Translations under genes and position numbers: made by a program
In this document: positions 34,421 to 42,631 of the stretch, one piece after another
How the letters are laid out: the number at the start of each line of letters is the position of its first letter
How positions within the stretch are numbered: position 1 is the stretch's first letter
The notes under the pieces: generated by a model
Seen by the model: the letters and a program-made list of their open reading frames with translations, nothing else
What the model was told of the DNA's origin: nothing
Database searches by the model: none
Assembly: GCA_016471375.1 (NCBI GenBank)
Contig: WGLZ01000016.1
Location: 1-56,902 of the forward strand
Reading direction: 5' to 3'
DNA from: Cyanobacteria bacterium RI_101
GTDB lineage: Bacteria; Cyanobacteriota; Cyanobacteriia; Cyanobacteriales; Microcystaceae
DNA length: 56,902 nucleotides

Positions 34421-35023
34421 ATGACGACATTACTTGTGCAAGCGACTTCCGCTCCTCTGACGATTGATCTTCCCTCAACGGCGCCCATGACGGAGGAACA
34501 GTTTTATGAATTTTGTTTAGCCAATCGAGATTTACGGATTGAACGCGCGGCGAATGGAGAAGTCATTGTCATGCCTCCCGCTTTTTCGGATACAGGTAAT
34601 CGCAATTTTAATATCGCCGTACAACTGGGAAGTTGGGCTGAACGGGATGGGACGGGACTTGGCTTTGACTCCAGCGCCGGTTTTACGTTGCCTAATGGCG
34701 CGACTCGTTCCTCTGACGCGGCTTGGATTAAGTTAGAACGCTGGCATCGGTTAACGGAACACCAAAAAGCTTCTTTCGCGCCGATTTGTCCCGATTTTGT
34801 GATTGAGTTACGTTCCGCCAGTGATAGCGTCTCTAGTTTACAGAAAAAGATGGAGGAATATATTACTAACGGCGCCGTATTGGGTTGGTTAATCGATCGC
34901 CAAAATCGCCAAGTCTATCTTTATCGTCCCCATCGGCAACCCGAGATTTTAAACGCGCCTGAAGTGGTGAGCGGCGCTCCAGAATTACCGGGGTTTGAGT
35001 TGGTAATGGCTAAGATTTGGTAG
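34421..35023 (+). CDS. Uma2 family endonuclease
   Basis: A 200-residue Uma2 protein, of a different subgroup from its upstream neighbour. Blocks are MTEEQFYEFCLANRDLRIER, GEVIVMPPAFSDTGNRN, RSSDAAWIKLERW (catalytic Asp in SDA), CPDFVIELRSASDSVSSLQK (catalytic Glu, then the KMEEY helix) and GWLIDRQNRQVYLYRP. It ends PELPGFELVMAKIW. The last 60 bases and the spacer behind it are duplicated, in decayed form, near 35.8-36.0 kb. It is convergent with the next Uma2 gene, with 63 bp between stops. Confidence 0.88.
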   Translation: MTTLLVQATSAPLTIDLPSTAPMTEEQFYEFCLANRDLRIERAANGEVIVMPPAFSDTGNRNFNIAVQLGSWAERDGTGLGFDSSAGFTLPNGATRSSDAAWIKLERWHRLTEHQKASFAPICPDFVIELRSASDSVSSLQKKMEEYITNGAVLGWLIDRQNRQVYLYRPHRQPEILNAPEVVSGAPELPGFELVMAKIW

Positions 35024-35086
35024 CGGCGCTCGTTTTTTGTCAAAACAGAATCGAAATAACGATTACATCAACTCAGAATGATAGCG

Positions 35087-35689
35087 CTAGTTGAAATCAA
35101 CGCGACGGTAAATTTCTGGCAACGGAAGTTCAACGTTTAGACTCTCCAGCGCAATAATTTGGTTGTTTTGATCGTAAATTTGTAATTGCCAGCGAGCGTC
35201 TTGTTCTAGTTTGAAATAGCGCTCAATGTAGGGTTCAGTTTGACTAACGACTAGATATTCACAAAAACTGGGTATGGAACGATATTTTCTAAATTTATCA
35301 CCGCGATCATAAGCTTCTGTGGAAGGGGAAAGCACTTCTACAATCAATAAAGGGTTAAGAATTTCATCTGAGCGATCGCCGTTAAATTGGGGTTCATGGT
35401 TAACGACCATCAGATCGGTATAGGTTCCACAATGATACTCAGGAATCCACACCCGCAAATCGCTGTTATACAAACGAAAATCCGTATCTCTCAATAAAAA
35501 TCCCAAATAAACCAAGATGTTAATGGCGATCGCGCTATGGGTTGCGGTTCCTCCAGGCATCACAATTATTTCTCCATTGCAATATTCATAACGTTCCTCG
35601 GACGTTTCGGCGATCGTCCGATATTCTTCCAATGTGACCAGGGTTTTGGCCTCTGTCGCAATTGTCGATTTCTCTTGAGCAATCACCAT
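35087..35689 (-). CDS. Uma2 family endonuclease
   Basis: A 200-residue Uma2 protein. It shows LVTLEEYRTIAETSEERYEY, CNGEIIVMPGGTATHSAIAI (family block with the His), CGTYTDLMVVNHEPQ (catalytic Asp) and NPLLIVEVLSPSTEAYDRGD (catalytic Glu, followed by KFRKYRSIPSFCEYLVV). It ends VELPLPEIYRRVDFN. This is the most canonical Uma2 of the window. The 3' end is duplicated downstream together with the end of its convergent neighbour. Confidence 0.9.
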   Translation of the reverse strand: MVIAQEKSTIATEAKTLVTLEEYRTIAETSEERYEYCNGEIIVMPGGTATHSAIAINILVYLGFLLRDTDFRLYNSDLRVWIPEYHCGTYTDLMVVNHEPQFNGDRSDEILNPLLIVEVLSPSTEAYDRGDKFRKYRSIPSFCEYLVVSQTEPYIERYFKLEQDARWQLQIYDQNNQIIALESLNVELPLPEIYRRVDFN

Positions 35690-35756
35690 GGTTGTCTACC
35701 TCAAATATTCTATGAATTAATTTTATCATTATCCCTCCCTCCGCTTGAGGCTTTCA

Positions 35757-36000
35757 GGAAGCGCCGATTTTACGTTTCCCTGACGCGGTTTAGATTAAAC
35801 TCGCCTGACGTCGTGAGCGGCGCTCTAGAATTGCCGGGGTTTGAGTGGGTAACGGCTAAGATTTGGTAACGGCGCTCGTTTTTTTGTCAAAACAGAATCG
35901 AAATAAAGATTACATCAACCTAGAGCGATAGCGCTAGCTGAAATCAACGCGACGGTAAATTTTGGCAACGGAAGTTCAACGTTTAGACTCTCCAGCGCAA
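35757..36000. pseudogene. Decayed duplicate of two convergent Uma2 gene ends
   Basis: Bases 35811-36000 repeat 34964-35154 with scattered substitutions and small indels. The plus side still encodes ELPGFEWVTAKIW, matching ELPGFELVMAKIW of the gene at 34421, and the minus side encodes ALESLNVELPLPK, matching the end of the gene at 35087. Bases 35757-35810 resemble two further pieces of the plus-strand Uma2 gene (GATTTTACG and CTGACGCGG regions) joined with deletions. This is a segmental copy that has lost most of both genes. Confidence 0.85.
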
Positions 36001-36060
36001 CTTTATCATATCGGAAGCCTAAATAAATCATAAACCGGCGCCGGTTAGCGTCACCCTTTT

Positions 36061-36837
36061 TTATCGCATTCCCTCCAAGGTATCGATTAAGACTTGGTCT
36101 CCTACCTGAATCTGAAACAAGCCCTTGCGGGGATACTCTAAATCGACAATGACATAAACGATGGCGGAAATCAAAAAACAAAAGAGAACCACATGAAAAT
36201 AAGGACGTTTGGGATTATTAGCTAAGTTGTAGCCAATTAACAGCGCCGAGGCGACTGCGAAAACAAACAGAAACAAATAAACAATTTTAGGGGGATGGTT
36301 GATAGCGGCCTGGTTTCTGGCGCTGGCGGAGTCAATCATCTCATTGGCGGAGCTAAGGGCTAAGGTCATAATCGCCGGATGCTTCTCCCGTAAGACGGCG
36401 TCCGAAGTTAAGCGCCAAATTTGAGTTTGAAGCGTCGTCGTTTTAGCCAAAATTTCTTGGGTTAAGCCGGGACTGTCAAAGCTAGCGTATAGCTTAATTC
36501 GTTCCTCTAGGTACTCTCGATAGAGGGGACGCAACCTCGCTTGATTCTCCGGCGCCAACAGATCCAATCGTAGGTAGGCGGTTCCAATCGCGTTGGCTTC
36601 GTTCACCACAGAAGCCCGCCGACTATTCAGGCCGCTTAACGCGTTGGTAAAGGTAAAAGCCAACAATAAACCCAATAGTCCAAAGATGGCGCTGTCAATC
36701 GAGCCCAAGCCCTCGATCTTACCGTCTTGATCTTGACTCAAATCTTTTTTGCCCTTACGATAGCCAATTTCGACGCCTCCTACCATTGTTAAAAATAGGG
36801 ATAGGGCGAAAAGTATAGTTCCAGTTACAAAACCCAT
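36061..36837 (-). CDS. DUF4239-like (bestrophin-like) membrane protein
   Basis: A 258-residue membrane protein. The ATG at 36835-36837 has a GGAG ribosome site nine bases upstream, so it is chosen over a TTG five codons earlier. Helices lie near residues 5-25, 50-70 (SIDSAIFGLLGLLLAFTFTN), 190-210 and 215-235. Between helices 2 and 3 is a long soluble helical domain containing NSRRASVVNEANAIGTAYLR, the hallmark of the DUF4239/bestrophin-like family, and LRPLYREYLEERIKLYAS. Members may form channels; no function is established. It borders the decayed Uma2 copy on one side and an orphan transposase ORF on the other. Confidence 0.75.
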   Translation of the reverse strand: MGFVTGTILFALSLFLTMVGGVEIGYRKGKKDLSQDQDGKIEGLGSIDSAIFGLLGLLLAFTFTNALSGLNSRRASVVNEANAIGTAYLRLDLLAPENQARLRPLYREYLEERIKLYASFDSPGLTQEILAKTTTLQTQIWRLTSDAVLREKHPAIMTLALSSANEMIDSASARNQAAINHPPKIVYLFLFVFAVASALLIGYNLANNPKRPYFHVVLFCFLISAIVYVIVDLEYPRKGLFQIQVGDQVLIDTLEGMR

Positions 36838-37098
36838 GAATTTAGTCTCCAAAATCGAGACGATAAGTAAAGCCTATTATAGACTACGGCGAGTCCTTGC
36901 GACTGCTATTAGACTCATTTTCCAATTGTTGGAATAATTGAGAATATGACGAAACGTTATGGCTTCCCGGGAATTTGGCTGGCAAGAAAGGCGCGAATCA
37001 GCCAGAGCCTTTACCGGGTAAACTTTGCTTTGTGACCGCCCAGCTATAACCGTATATTAAGATACGATTTGCCCCTTGATCCCCGGAGGGCCAAAACG

Positions 37099-37584
37099 CT
37101 AATTTTTTTGACGACGCTTCTCAACGTCCTGTTCATTCTTGTTTGGTTTTTTCTTGTTTTTTTTCCAACTAATACCTGCTTCTTTAAACAATTCGTAATA
37201 GCTTGTCCGTGATTTAAATTGGACTCCATATTTTTCTTCTATATAAGCTTCTAATTCTTCTAATATCCAGTAGTTTTTCGATTGAAGCCATTCAATTATC
37301 TCTCGTCTTTCATCGGCGTCTAAAAAACCTTTTGATCCCTGATACTTGAGTTTTAGTCCCTCCACTCCTTCCATAGCAAAGCACACTTTCCATTTACTGA
37401 TAAACGCCGCTGAGACGCCTAAAATATCCTGTATCTTTTTGGTTTCAATTCCTTCTATCCACATCCGAACCGCCAATGCGCGCTTACGCTCCATGGGTTT
37501 TGATGTTCTGTCTATAAACTTGTCTAATGCTTGTAAGGCATTGTCTGTTTCATTAATCCCCTCTAGTAGCTCAAGAGTTTTCAT
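37099..37584 (-). CDS. IS630-family transposase, N-terminal ORF (orfA) without its catalytic partner
   Basis: A 161-residue protein with a helix-turn-helix that reads RTSKPMERKRALAVRMWIEG, TKKIQDILGVSAAFISKWK, GVEGLKLKYQGSKGFL. A second winged part reads WILEELEAYIEEKYGVQFKS then SYYELFKEAGISWKKNKKKP. This is the DNA-binding half of IS630 elements that encode transposase in two frames joined by frameshifting. A run of seven A on the coding strand just before the stop (37101-37108 region) would be a natural slippery site. The DDE half is absent: the 260 bases after the stop do not encode it. Either the element is truncated or this half is kept as a solitary DNA-binding protein. Confidence 0.75.
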   Translation of the reverse strand: MKTLELLEGINETDNALQALDKFIDRTSKPMERKRALAVRMWIEGIETKKIQDILGVSAAFISKWKVCFAMEGVEGLKLKYQGSKGFLDADERREIIEWLQSKNYWILEELEAYIEEKYGVQFKSRTSYYELFKEAGISWKKNKKKPNKNEQDVEKRRQKN

Positions 37585-37798
37585 TGATCTAACTCCCTCA
37601 GTATTTTATCAGGATTATATCCTAATATCATTCTTTTTACAAACCTTATGCGACTGGCATGTTGGTCAAACCCGCTCTTAGACGTCGTCGCCAAAGTTAG
37701 ACAGACCCGTCAACCCCATCGTAAACAGCGGGCGGCCAAGCTAGAGGAGCGGGTCAAGGTTAGACCCCGCGGCAACCTCTTTTCTTTGGAGCGCGACC

Positions 37799-40426
37799 AT
37801 GGCTACCCTCGATTCCCTCAGCAATAACAACGGCGTTTTCACCGTGGGCGACACCGGTAAAGTCGCCATCGATTATCTCTTTGACGGCGGCGCTTACAAA
37901 GGCGAAGTGGCCATTTTCAGTATTGAAGGGATGGAAAATCTGGAGATTAACTCCGCGGCCTTCACCCTCGAAGCCACCCGGCGGGCCCTGAGCAATTCCG
38001 CCGAAGGGTTTGTCCTTGTCCGGGACAGCCGCGACCGGGCCCGCTTTAGCGGCAGTTTCGCCTGGGAAAGAAACTTTAACAGCGGCGAATATCGGGGTCT
38101 GCAAAGCTACTGGCTAGCGCCGGGGGAGCGCTACGCGCTGATGCTGATTCCCAATTCTACGGTTTCTAATCTAGCTAACTTCCCCAACACGACGTCAACC
38201 CAGATCCGCCCGCTTTACTCCTTCGGCAACATTAATAACAACGGCTCCGTCACTCCCCAAATTACCGACATTACCGGCGCCGGCGACACCTTTGGTTGGG
38301 AGGACAGCAACCCCAACTTTAGCGACCGGGACTACAACGATCTCATTATTCAAGTGCAGGGCGCGACCGCGACCGCGGCGCCGTTAGACGCCAATATTAA
38401 CCCCTTCCTCGATTGGCGCAATACCGAAACTGGGGCGGAAGTCCTCGCCTACGCCAACCGGCCCCGCTTCGAGCGCGGCGCTTTTGAGGTCAACCCCACC
38501 GGCATGATTCAAACGGAATACCTCTTCGACGGCGGCTGGTATCAAGGGGAACTGGCGGTCTTTAGCCTAACCGGGATGGAAAATCTGGCGCCGGGATCGA
38601 CGGACTTTATTCAAGAAGCGGCCCGCCGCGCCCTAAGCAACTCCCAGGAAGGACGGGTCTTAATTCGGGACCGGTCTGAAGGCGCCCGCTTTAATACTGT
38701 TCTCGGCTGGGAAAAAGACTACAACAACGGCGAATTTCTAGGACTGCAAAGCTTTACCCTCAAGCCCGGCGACACGGTGGCCTTTATGCTCACCCAAAAT
38801 AACACCGTCCGCGGTCTCTACCTCGACCCCGCCAGCGCCGCCCAAACCGGTAAAATTCCCCTCTTCTCTATCCCGGAAGCCAACCTCGGGGGCGGAACCC
38901 AGATGGTCGCCTTGGATCAATTCGGCGCCATTGGGGTGGAGGACAATCCCCTCAGTAACGGCGCCGACCGGGACTACAACGATTTTGTCTTCCAAGTCCG
39001 GGGCGTGCAGGGGAATTTATCCTTGGCGAACAGTTTAATCAACCCCAACCGGGATTTCCGCGCCACCGCCACCGGTCAGGCTCTACTGACGGAGTCCGCT
39101 AAACCGACCTTCTCCACCGGCGTCTTTACCGTGGGACAAACTGGTTTACTGCAATTCGACTACCTCTACGACGGCGGCGGCTACCAGAGCGAGATGGCGG
39201 TCTTTAGTCTGACGGGGATGGAAAACCTCCAGGCGGGGTCTTTGGCCTTCGCCCAGGAAGCGGCCCGGCGCGCGGTCAGCAACAGCAACCTGGGGCGCAT
39301 CTTTATCCGGGACCGGACAGAGGGCGCCAAATTCCAAGATGTGGTCAGTTGGGAAAACAATTTCAACAAAGGCGCCTATTTGGGAACCAAGGTCTTTGCC
39401 ATGACCCCCGGCGACCGCCTCGGCTTTATGTTGGTGCAAAACACCACCGCCCAGGAATTAGCGAATAATATTACCGTTTCCTCCCAGTCCGGCAAACTGC
39501 CCATTTTCTCCATTCCCGAAGCCAATCTCGGCGGCGCTCCCGTGAACCAGATGGTGCGGATTGACGATAACGGGACTTACGCCTTTGAAGACCTGCGGGT
39601 GGATCTGGGGCAATCGGATCAGGATTATAACGACGTTCTCTTCCAGGTCAAAGGCGCCACTGGCGCCGTCCTTTCGGTGGATCAGGCCTTCAACAGCGAC
39701 CGGGACTGGCGCAAAACCGAGGTAGGCAATGAGCTTTTAACCTACAGTAACCGAGCCTTCTTTGACCAGGGTGTCTTAGTCACCGATAGCACAGGGTTAA
39801 TGACCGTGGATTTCCTCTACGACGGCGGCGAAGACTTTTACGCCGGCGGCTCCTATTACGCCGAGGTGGGAATCTTTAGCCTCAAGGGATTGGAAACCCT
39901 GCAAATCGGCTCCGCGGAGTTTACCCAAGCGGCGCTGACTCGGGCGCTGAGTAATACCGCCCAGGGTGCCGTGATTGTGCGAGACAGCGCCGAAGGCGCC
40001 AAATACAGCGCCAATTTGGACTGGGAAGGCAGTTACAACGACGGCGCTTATCAGGGCGTTAAAACCCTGCAACTCAACGCCAACGAAACCTACGGCCTCG
40101 TTATGGTCTCCGGCACGACCTTGGCGGACGAACTCCTCAACCCCAGCGGCAAAATTCTCCAAAGCCCCCTCTTCTCCATGAATACGGCCAACTTGGATAA
40201 AACCGACCAGTTTGGTTTGCTCAAGGCCCAGGGTAACGGCTCTGTCGTCAGCTTTGAAGACGTCCAACTCAACAACGGCTCCAACCGGGACTATAACGAT
40301 ATTGTCCTCGGCTTCCGGGGCGCCACCTTCCTAGAGGTTCCCCAGTTGAACGAACTGGTGCCCGATAACCGTCAGTGGTACAACCTCCCCGTCGGGGAAA
40401 CTCTCTTAACGGAGTTCTTCGCCTAG
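37799..40426 (+). CDS. Four-repeat DUF4114-type extracellular protein
   Basis: An 875-residue protein built of four tandem units of about 215 residues. Each unit begins near a (D/E)YL(F/Y)DGG-type strand, contains (A/G)(V/I)FS(L/I)xGMEN and RRA(L/V)SNS, and closes with an acidic D(R/Q)DYND loop followed by a V/L-rich strand (residues about 175, 390, 607 and 830). The closing loop is the DUF4114 signature and looks calcium-binding. No signal peptide is seen, as in many cyanobacterial surface proteins thought to leave by type I secretion. GGAG precedes the ATG by seven bases. Codon use and GC are like the core genome. The function is unknown; adhesion or surface-layer roles are plausible. Confidence 0.82.
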   Translation: MATLDSLSNNNGVFTVGDTGKVAIDYLFDGGAYKGEVAIFSIEGMENLEINSAAFTLEATRRALSNSAEGFVLVRDSRDRARFSGSFAWERNFNSGEYRGLQSYWLAPGERYALMLIPNSTVSNLANFPNTTSTQIRPLYSFGNINNNGSVTPQITDITGAGDTFGWEDSNPNFSDRDYNDLIIQVQGATATAAPLDANINPFLDWRNTETGAEVLAYANRPRFERGAFEVNPTGMIQTEYLFDGGWYQGELAVFSLTGMENLAPGSTDFIQEAARRALSNSQEGRVLIRDRSEGARFNTVLGWEKDYNNGEFLGLQSFTLKPGDTVAFMLTQNNTVRGLYLDPASAAQTGKIPLFSIPEANLGGGTQMVALDQFGAIGVEDNPLSNGADRDYNDFVFQVRGVQGNLSLANSLINPNRDFRATATGQALLTESAKPTFSTGVFTVGQTGLLQFDYLYDGGGYQSEMAVFSLTGMENLQAGSLAFAQEAARRAVSNSNLGRIFIRDRTEGAKFQDVVSWENNFNKGAYLGTKVFAMTPGDRLGFMLVQNTTAQELANNITVSSQSGKLPIFSIPEANLGGAPVNQMVRIDDNGTYAFEDLRVDLGQSDQDYNDVLFQVKGATGAVLSVDQAFNSDRDWRKTEVGNELLTYSNRAFFDQGVLVTDSTGLMTVDFLYDGGEDFYAGGSYYAEVGIFSLKGLETLQIGSAEFTQAALTRALSNTAQGAVIVRDSAEGAKYSANLDWEGSYNDGAYQGVKTLQLNANETYGLVMVSGTTLADELLNPSGKILQSPLFSMNTANLDKTDQFGLLKAQGNGSVVSFEDVQLNNGSNRDYNDIVLGFRGATFLEVPQLNELVPDNRQWYNLPVGETLLTEFFA

Positions 40427-40459
40427 ATAGGCTTTTAAACCCCATTGCAAACAAAAAAG

Positions 40460-40544
40460 CTCCAAGTGAGAAGTCTATCTTAATGGGTGCCGATGATAAG
40501 TTTTTGTCAATGACAGGCTCCGCAATCGGCACTCTCGCTTGGAG
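40460..40544 (+). other. Long nested hairpin after the DUF4114 gene
   Basis: An outer stem CTCCAAGTGAG (40460-40470) with CTCGCTTGGAG (40534-40544) has a single G-T mismatch pair. An inner stem GTGCCGAT (40487-40494) pairs with ATCGGCAC (40525-40532). The two stems share the same axis with only one base between their right arms. It starts 34 bases after the stop and could be a terminator, an mRNA end, or a small structured RNA. The rest of the 573-bp gap 40427-40999 holds a candidate MITE and no convincing gene; a 64-codon plus frame at 40539-40733 has no ribosome site. Confidence 0.55.
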
Positions 40545-40734
40545 TTTGTAAAATTTTGTTACCGAGTTGTTTCAGATGTGACGATCGGCGCTATTGTTAT
40601 GACAATGATGCTTGTGGGGGCTAAACCTCCTATCCTACTCAAGAGAGATAGATTAAAGTATCTTGGTATGTTCAAAGTACTTTTGATGGCAATCTCCAGA
40701 AACTTTCTTGGGATCACGTCAAAGGGAGGATAAT

Positions 40735-40791
40735 ATGCTAAAATTTCTCATGTACCCCTGCCGCAATAAGTATCTTAGCAGCGTTCTATAG
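40735..40791 (+). other. 17-codon ORF with strong ribosome site
   Basis: GGGAGGA stands four bases before an ATG whose frame encodes MLKFLMYPCRNKYLSSVL and then stops at a TAG within the left end of the candidate MITE. The ribosome site is among the best in the window. It may be a real small protein or leader, or the start of a gene cut short by the inserted element. Confidence 0.3.
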
Positions 40792-40888
40792 CATTTTCAA
40801 ACGAGACGTAAATGCCAGCCACTCCAAAACTGCGACAGGTAAAGGGCTAGCAGGGACTTTGTCCATGACTCACATGTAAATGCTATAG
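40786..40888. mobile_element. Candidate MITE, about 103 bp
   Basis: Perfect 11-bp terminal inverted repeats CTATAGCATTT (40786-40796) and AAATGCTATAG (40878-40888) bound a 103-bp stretch with no coding capacity. Size and ends fit a miniature inverted-repeat element. A second element with CTATAGC ends is at 42632-42729. Target-site duplications are not clear. Confidence 0.5.
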
Positions 40889-40999
40889 CTTATGAAAGAC
40901 AATCTGATAGCTTAAACTCTTGATTCGAGGGCTAAGCGCAGTCGAAGTCCGTATCTCGCAAGCTAAATAACAATACATCCCACACTATAGTCTTTTTTT

Positions 41000-41407
41000 A
41001 TGATCTACATCTATCGAGCAAGAGGAACGAATCTACATAAAATCGGCTACACAAAAAGAGAAGCATCAGACAGGCTAAAAGAATGGCAAGCTGGCTGTCC
41101 ATATAAGCTAGATTTAGTTGGGATAAAGGAAGGATCAATTAATGATGAAAAGGAACTTCATACTCATCTTCGAAGACTGGGGTACTGGAAGTCCGATGCT
41201 GCAGGCCAAGAGTGGTTCACTTTAACAGAGGAAAAAGTTGAACAGATTCTAGGGCGCAAACCAGAATCTCCCGTTGATCCAGTTTTAAGTCTTGCTATTA
41301 AAGTTGGTGAAGACGTTGTGAATAAGCAGATTAACAATCTGTCACGTAGGAAAGGCTTGCCTGGTGTAGCTGGCTCGATAGCAAAAACTTTCTGGAGAAA
41401 TCGCTAG
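41000..41407 (+). CDS. GIY-YIG (T5orf172/MUG113-type) nuclease-domain protein
   Basis: A 135-residue protein. MIYIYRARGTNLHKIGYTKR is the GIY-YIG beta hairpin of the T5orf172/MUG113 branch. It is followed by the Arg in SDRLKEWQAG, the Glu region EKELHTHLRRLGYW and the EWFTLTEEKV block that closes the domain. These residues form a single metal-dependent nuclease site. A 50-residue basic tail (NNLSRRKGLPGV to FWRNR) follows. The gene opens an A+T-rich island of four genes on the same strand, the next starting 33 bp later. Codon use differs visibly from the core genes, with A- and T-ending codons, so recent transfer is likely. Confidence 0.75.
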   Translation: MIYIYRARGTNLHKIGYTKREASDRLKEWQAGCPYKLDLVGIKEGSINDEKELHTHLRRLGYWKSDAAGQEWFTLTEEKVEQILGRKPESPVDPVLSLAIKVGEDVVNKQINNLSRRKGLPGVAGSIAKTFWRNR

Positions 41408-41440
41408 TTCCTTAAATTACTCTAGCCAATAGGTCAACTT

Positions 41441-42166
41441 ATGACTAACATAAAAAACATCCACAATGAATTTGTAACTATCAAAGGTGTCTATGGCGTT
41501 GTCAATCAAGGCCACGGCTATGCCATTGTCAATATACAAACAGGAGAGTGTATGGCGCACAATATTTCTTCTTTTTATGATTGTGTCAGGACAATTGAGA
41601 TATTACCGGGAGGAGCGGCTCCGACAAAATCCAAAGCACAAGAGAAAGCCCCAGAAAGCACTGAAGTATTATCTAATTTGCTTTGCGAAGTGGATATCTA
41701 TGATTCAAAAATCAGGAAAAAGATTGAAAATGTTTCAAGACTTGGAGATTCCCACAGTAATTTTTACGGCAAACTAGTGAATTGGCACAGCAAAGGATTT
41801 TGGCATTATGGAATAGGTTTATCTGATGAGCATATCTTTGATTTAGGGGAAAATTTAGATGTGTTCCACAAAGAAGATAGAGAAATTAAGTTTGTCATGA
41901 AGGTTAAGCACTTTTCTTCCGAAAAGACAATACGAAGACTTGCTCATGCGCTTTGCTGTTTTAAAGATTGGCATTATGGATTGCTAGGGTGGAATTGTGA
42001 ACACTATTCCCGTTTAGTTGTTACAAATGTAGCCATCTCTTATCAAGTCAAAAAATCACCGTTAGCATTCTTAAATCATGGAGGTTATCATCCAACAGCA
42101 GTTCAAGATCTCACAAATTATCTTCATAGTTTGAGGCTATTTGAATTAACCCAATTTGATAACTAA
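41441..42166 (+). CDS. Protein with novel N-terminal domain joined to an LRAT-like cysteine hydrolase domain
   Basis: A 241-residue protein. Residues 1-56 match the first 56 residues of the next gene at about 40 positions (common core GYAIVNI-TGEC-A-NISSF followed by YDCVRT). After a linker, residues 105-200 look like an LRAT/NlpC-P60-type papain-like fold. FWHYGIGLSDEHIFDL supplies His 122, and GWNCEHYSRLV has the NCEH motif with Cys 186. Family members act as acyltransferases or thioesterases on lipids. Whether this one is an enzyme or an effector is unknown. The second half, YHPTAVQDLTNYLHSLRLF, has no match I know. A+T-rich codon use marks it as foreign. Confidence 0.65.
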   Translation: MTNIKNIHNEFVTIKGVYGVVNQGHGYAIVNIQTGECMAHNISSFYDCVRTIEILPGGAAPTKSKAQEKAPESTEVLSNLLCEVDIYDSKIRKKIENVSRLGDSHSNFYGKLVNWHSKGFWHYGIGLSDEHIFDLGENLDVFHKEDREIKFVMKVKHFSSEKTIRRLAHALCCFKDWHYGLLGWNCEHYSRLVVTNVAISYQVKKSPLAFLNHGGYHPTAVQDLTNYLHSLRLFELTQFDN

Positions 42167-42224
42167 AACTTTAGCAATAGATACCTAAAACCATTCTAAA
42201 TAACCACAACAAATTTATAAATCT

Positions 42225-42629
42225 ATGAGCGAAATTAAGCCTATCCAAGATGTCTATGTAACGGTAAAAGGTTGTTATGGCGTTATCAATCAAGGTGACG
42301 GCTACGCCATTGTCAACATATATACAGGGGAATGTATAGCGCGAAATATTTCCTCTTTTTACGATTGTGTCAGGACGCTTGATATATTACCGCCGCCACC
42401 GGAGGATGATGAGCTAATGCGTGTTATTCAGGGGTATAACCCTAAAGTACAAAACCTAATTAAAAAATATGCCCCAGAAACAAGGAGGGTTAAAAAGAAA
42501 AGTAACATTCTTGGTTATACATGGTATAAATGCTATGATAAATCAGGCAATGTCTTAGGTCGAGTCAGAGGAAGTAGTGATGATCGCTACTGGCAATATG
42601 GCGGTTTAGATGATGAAAAATTAAGATAA
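42225..42629 (+). CDS. Paralogue sharing the novel N-terminal domain, short C-terminus
   Basis: A 134-residue protein. Its first 56 residues are about 70 per cent identical to those of the preceding gene (VYVTVKGCYGVINQGDGYAI and on to SSFYDCVRTLDILP). The rest (GYNPKVQNLIKKYAPETRR, then GYTWYKCYDKSGNVLGRVRG) is different and lacks the NCEH motif. It ends YWQYGGLDDEKLR. That ending resembles the FWHYGIGLSDEHIF segment where the LRAT-like domain begins in its neighbour, and the stop lies three bases before a candidate MITE. It could therefore be a truncated copy, though a natural short form is equally possible. The start is 58 bp behind the preceding gene. Confidence 0.55.
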   Translation: MSEIKPIQDVYVTVKGCYGVINQGDGYAIVNIYTGECIARNISSFYDCVRTLDILPPPPEDDELMRVIQGYNPKVQNLIKKYAPETRRVKKKSNILGYTWYKCYDKSGNVLGRVRGSSDDRYWQYGGLDDEKLR

Positions 42630-42631
42630 CG

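Noticed and set aside
36957-37031. Plus-strand frame reading RYGFPGIWLARKARIS as a gene fragment
   Set aside because: Too short and without start or family; probably chance.
38738-40267. Minus-strand frames across the DUF4114 gene
   Set aside because: They recur once per repeat at the same phase, as expected of shadows of a repetitive gene.
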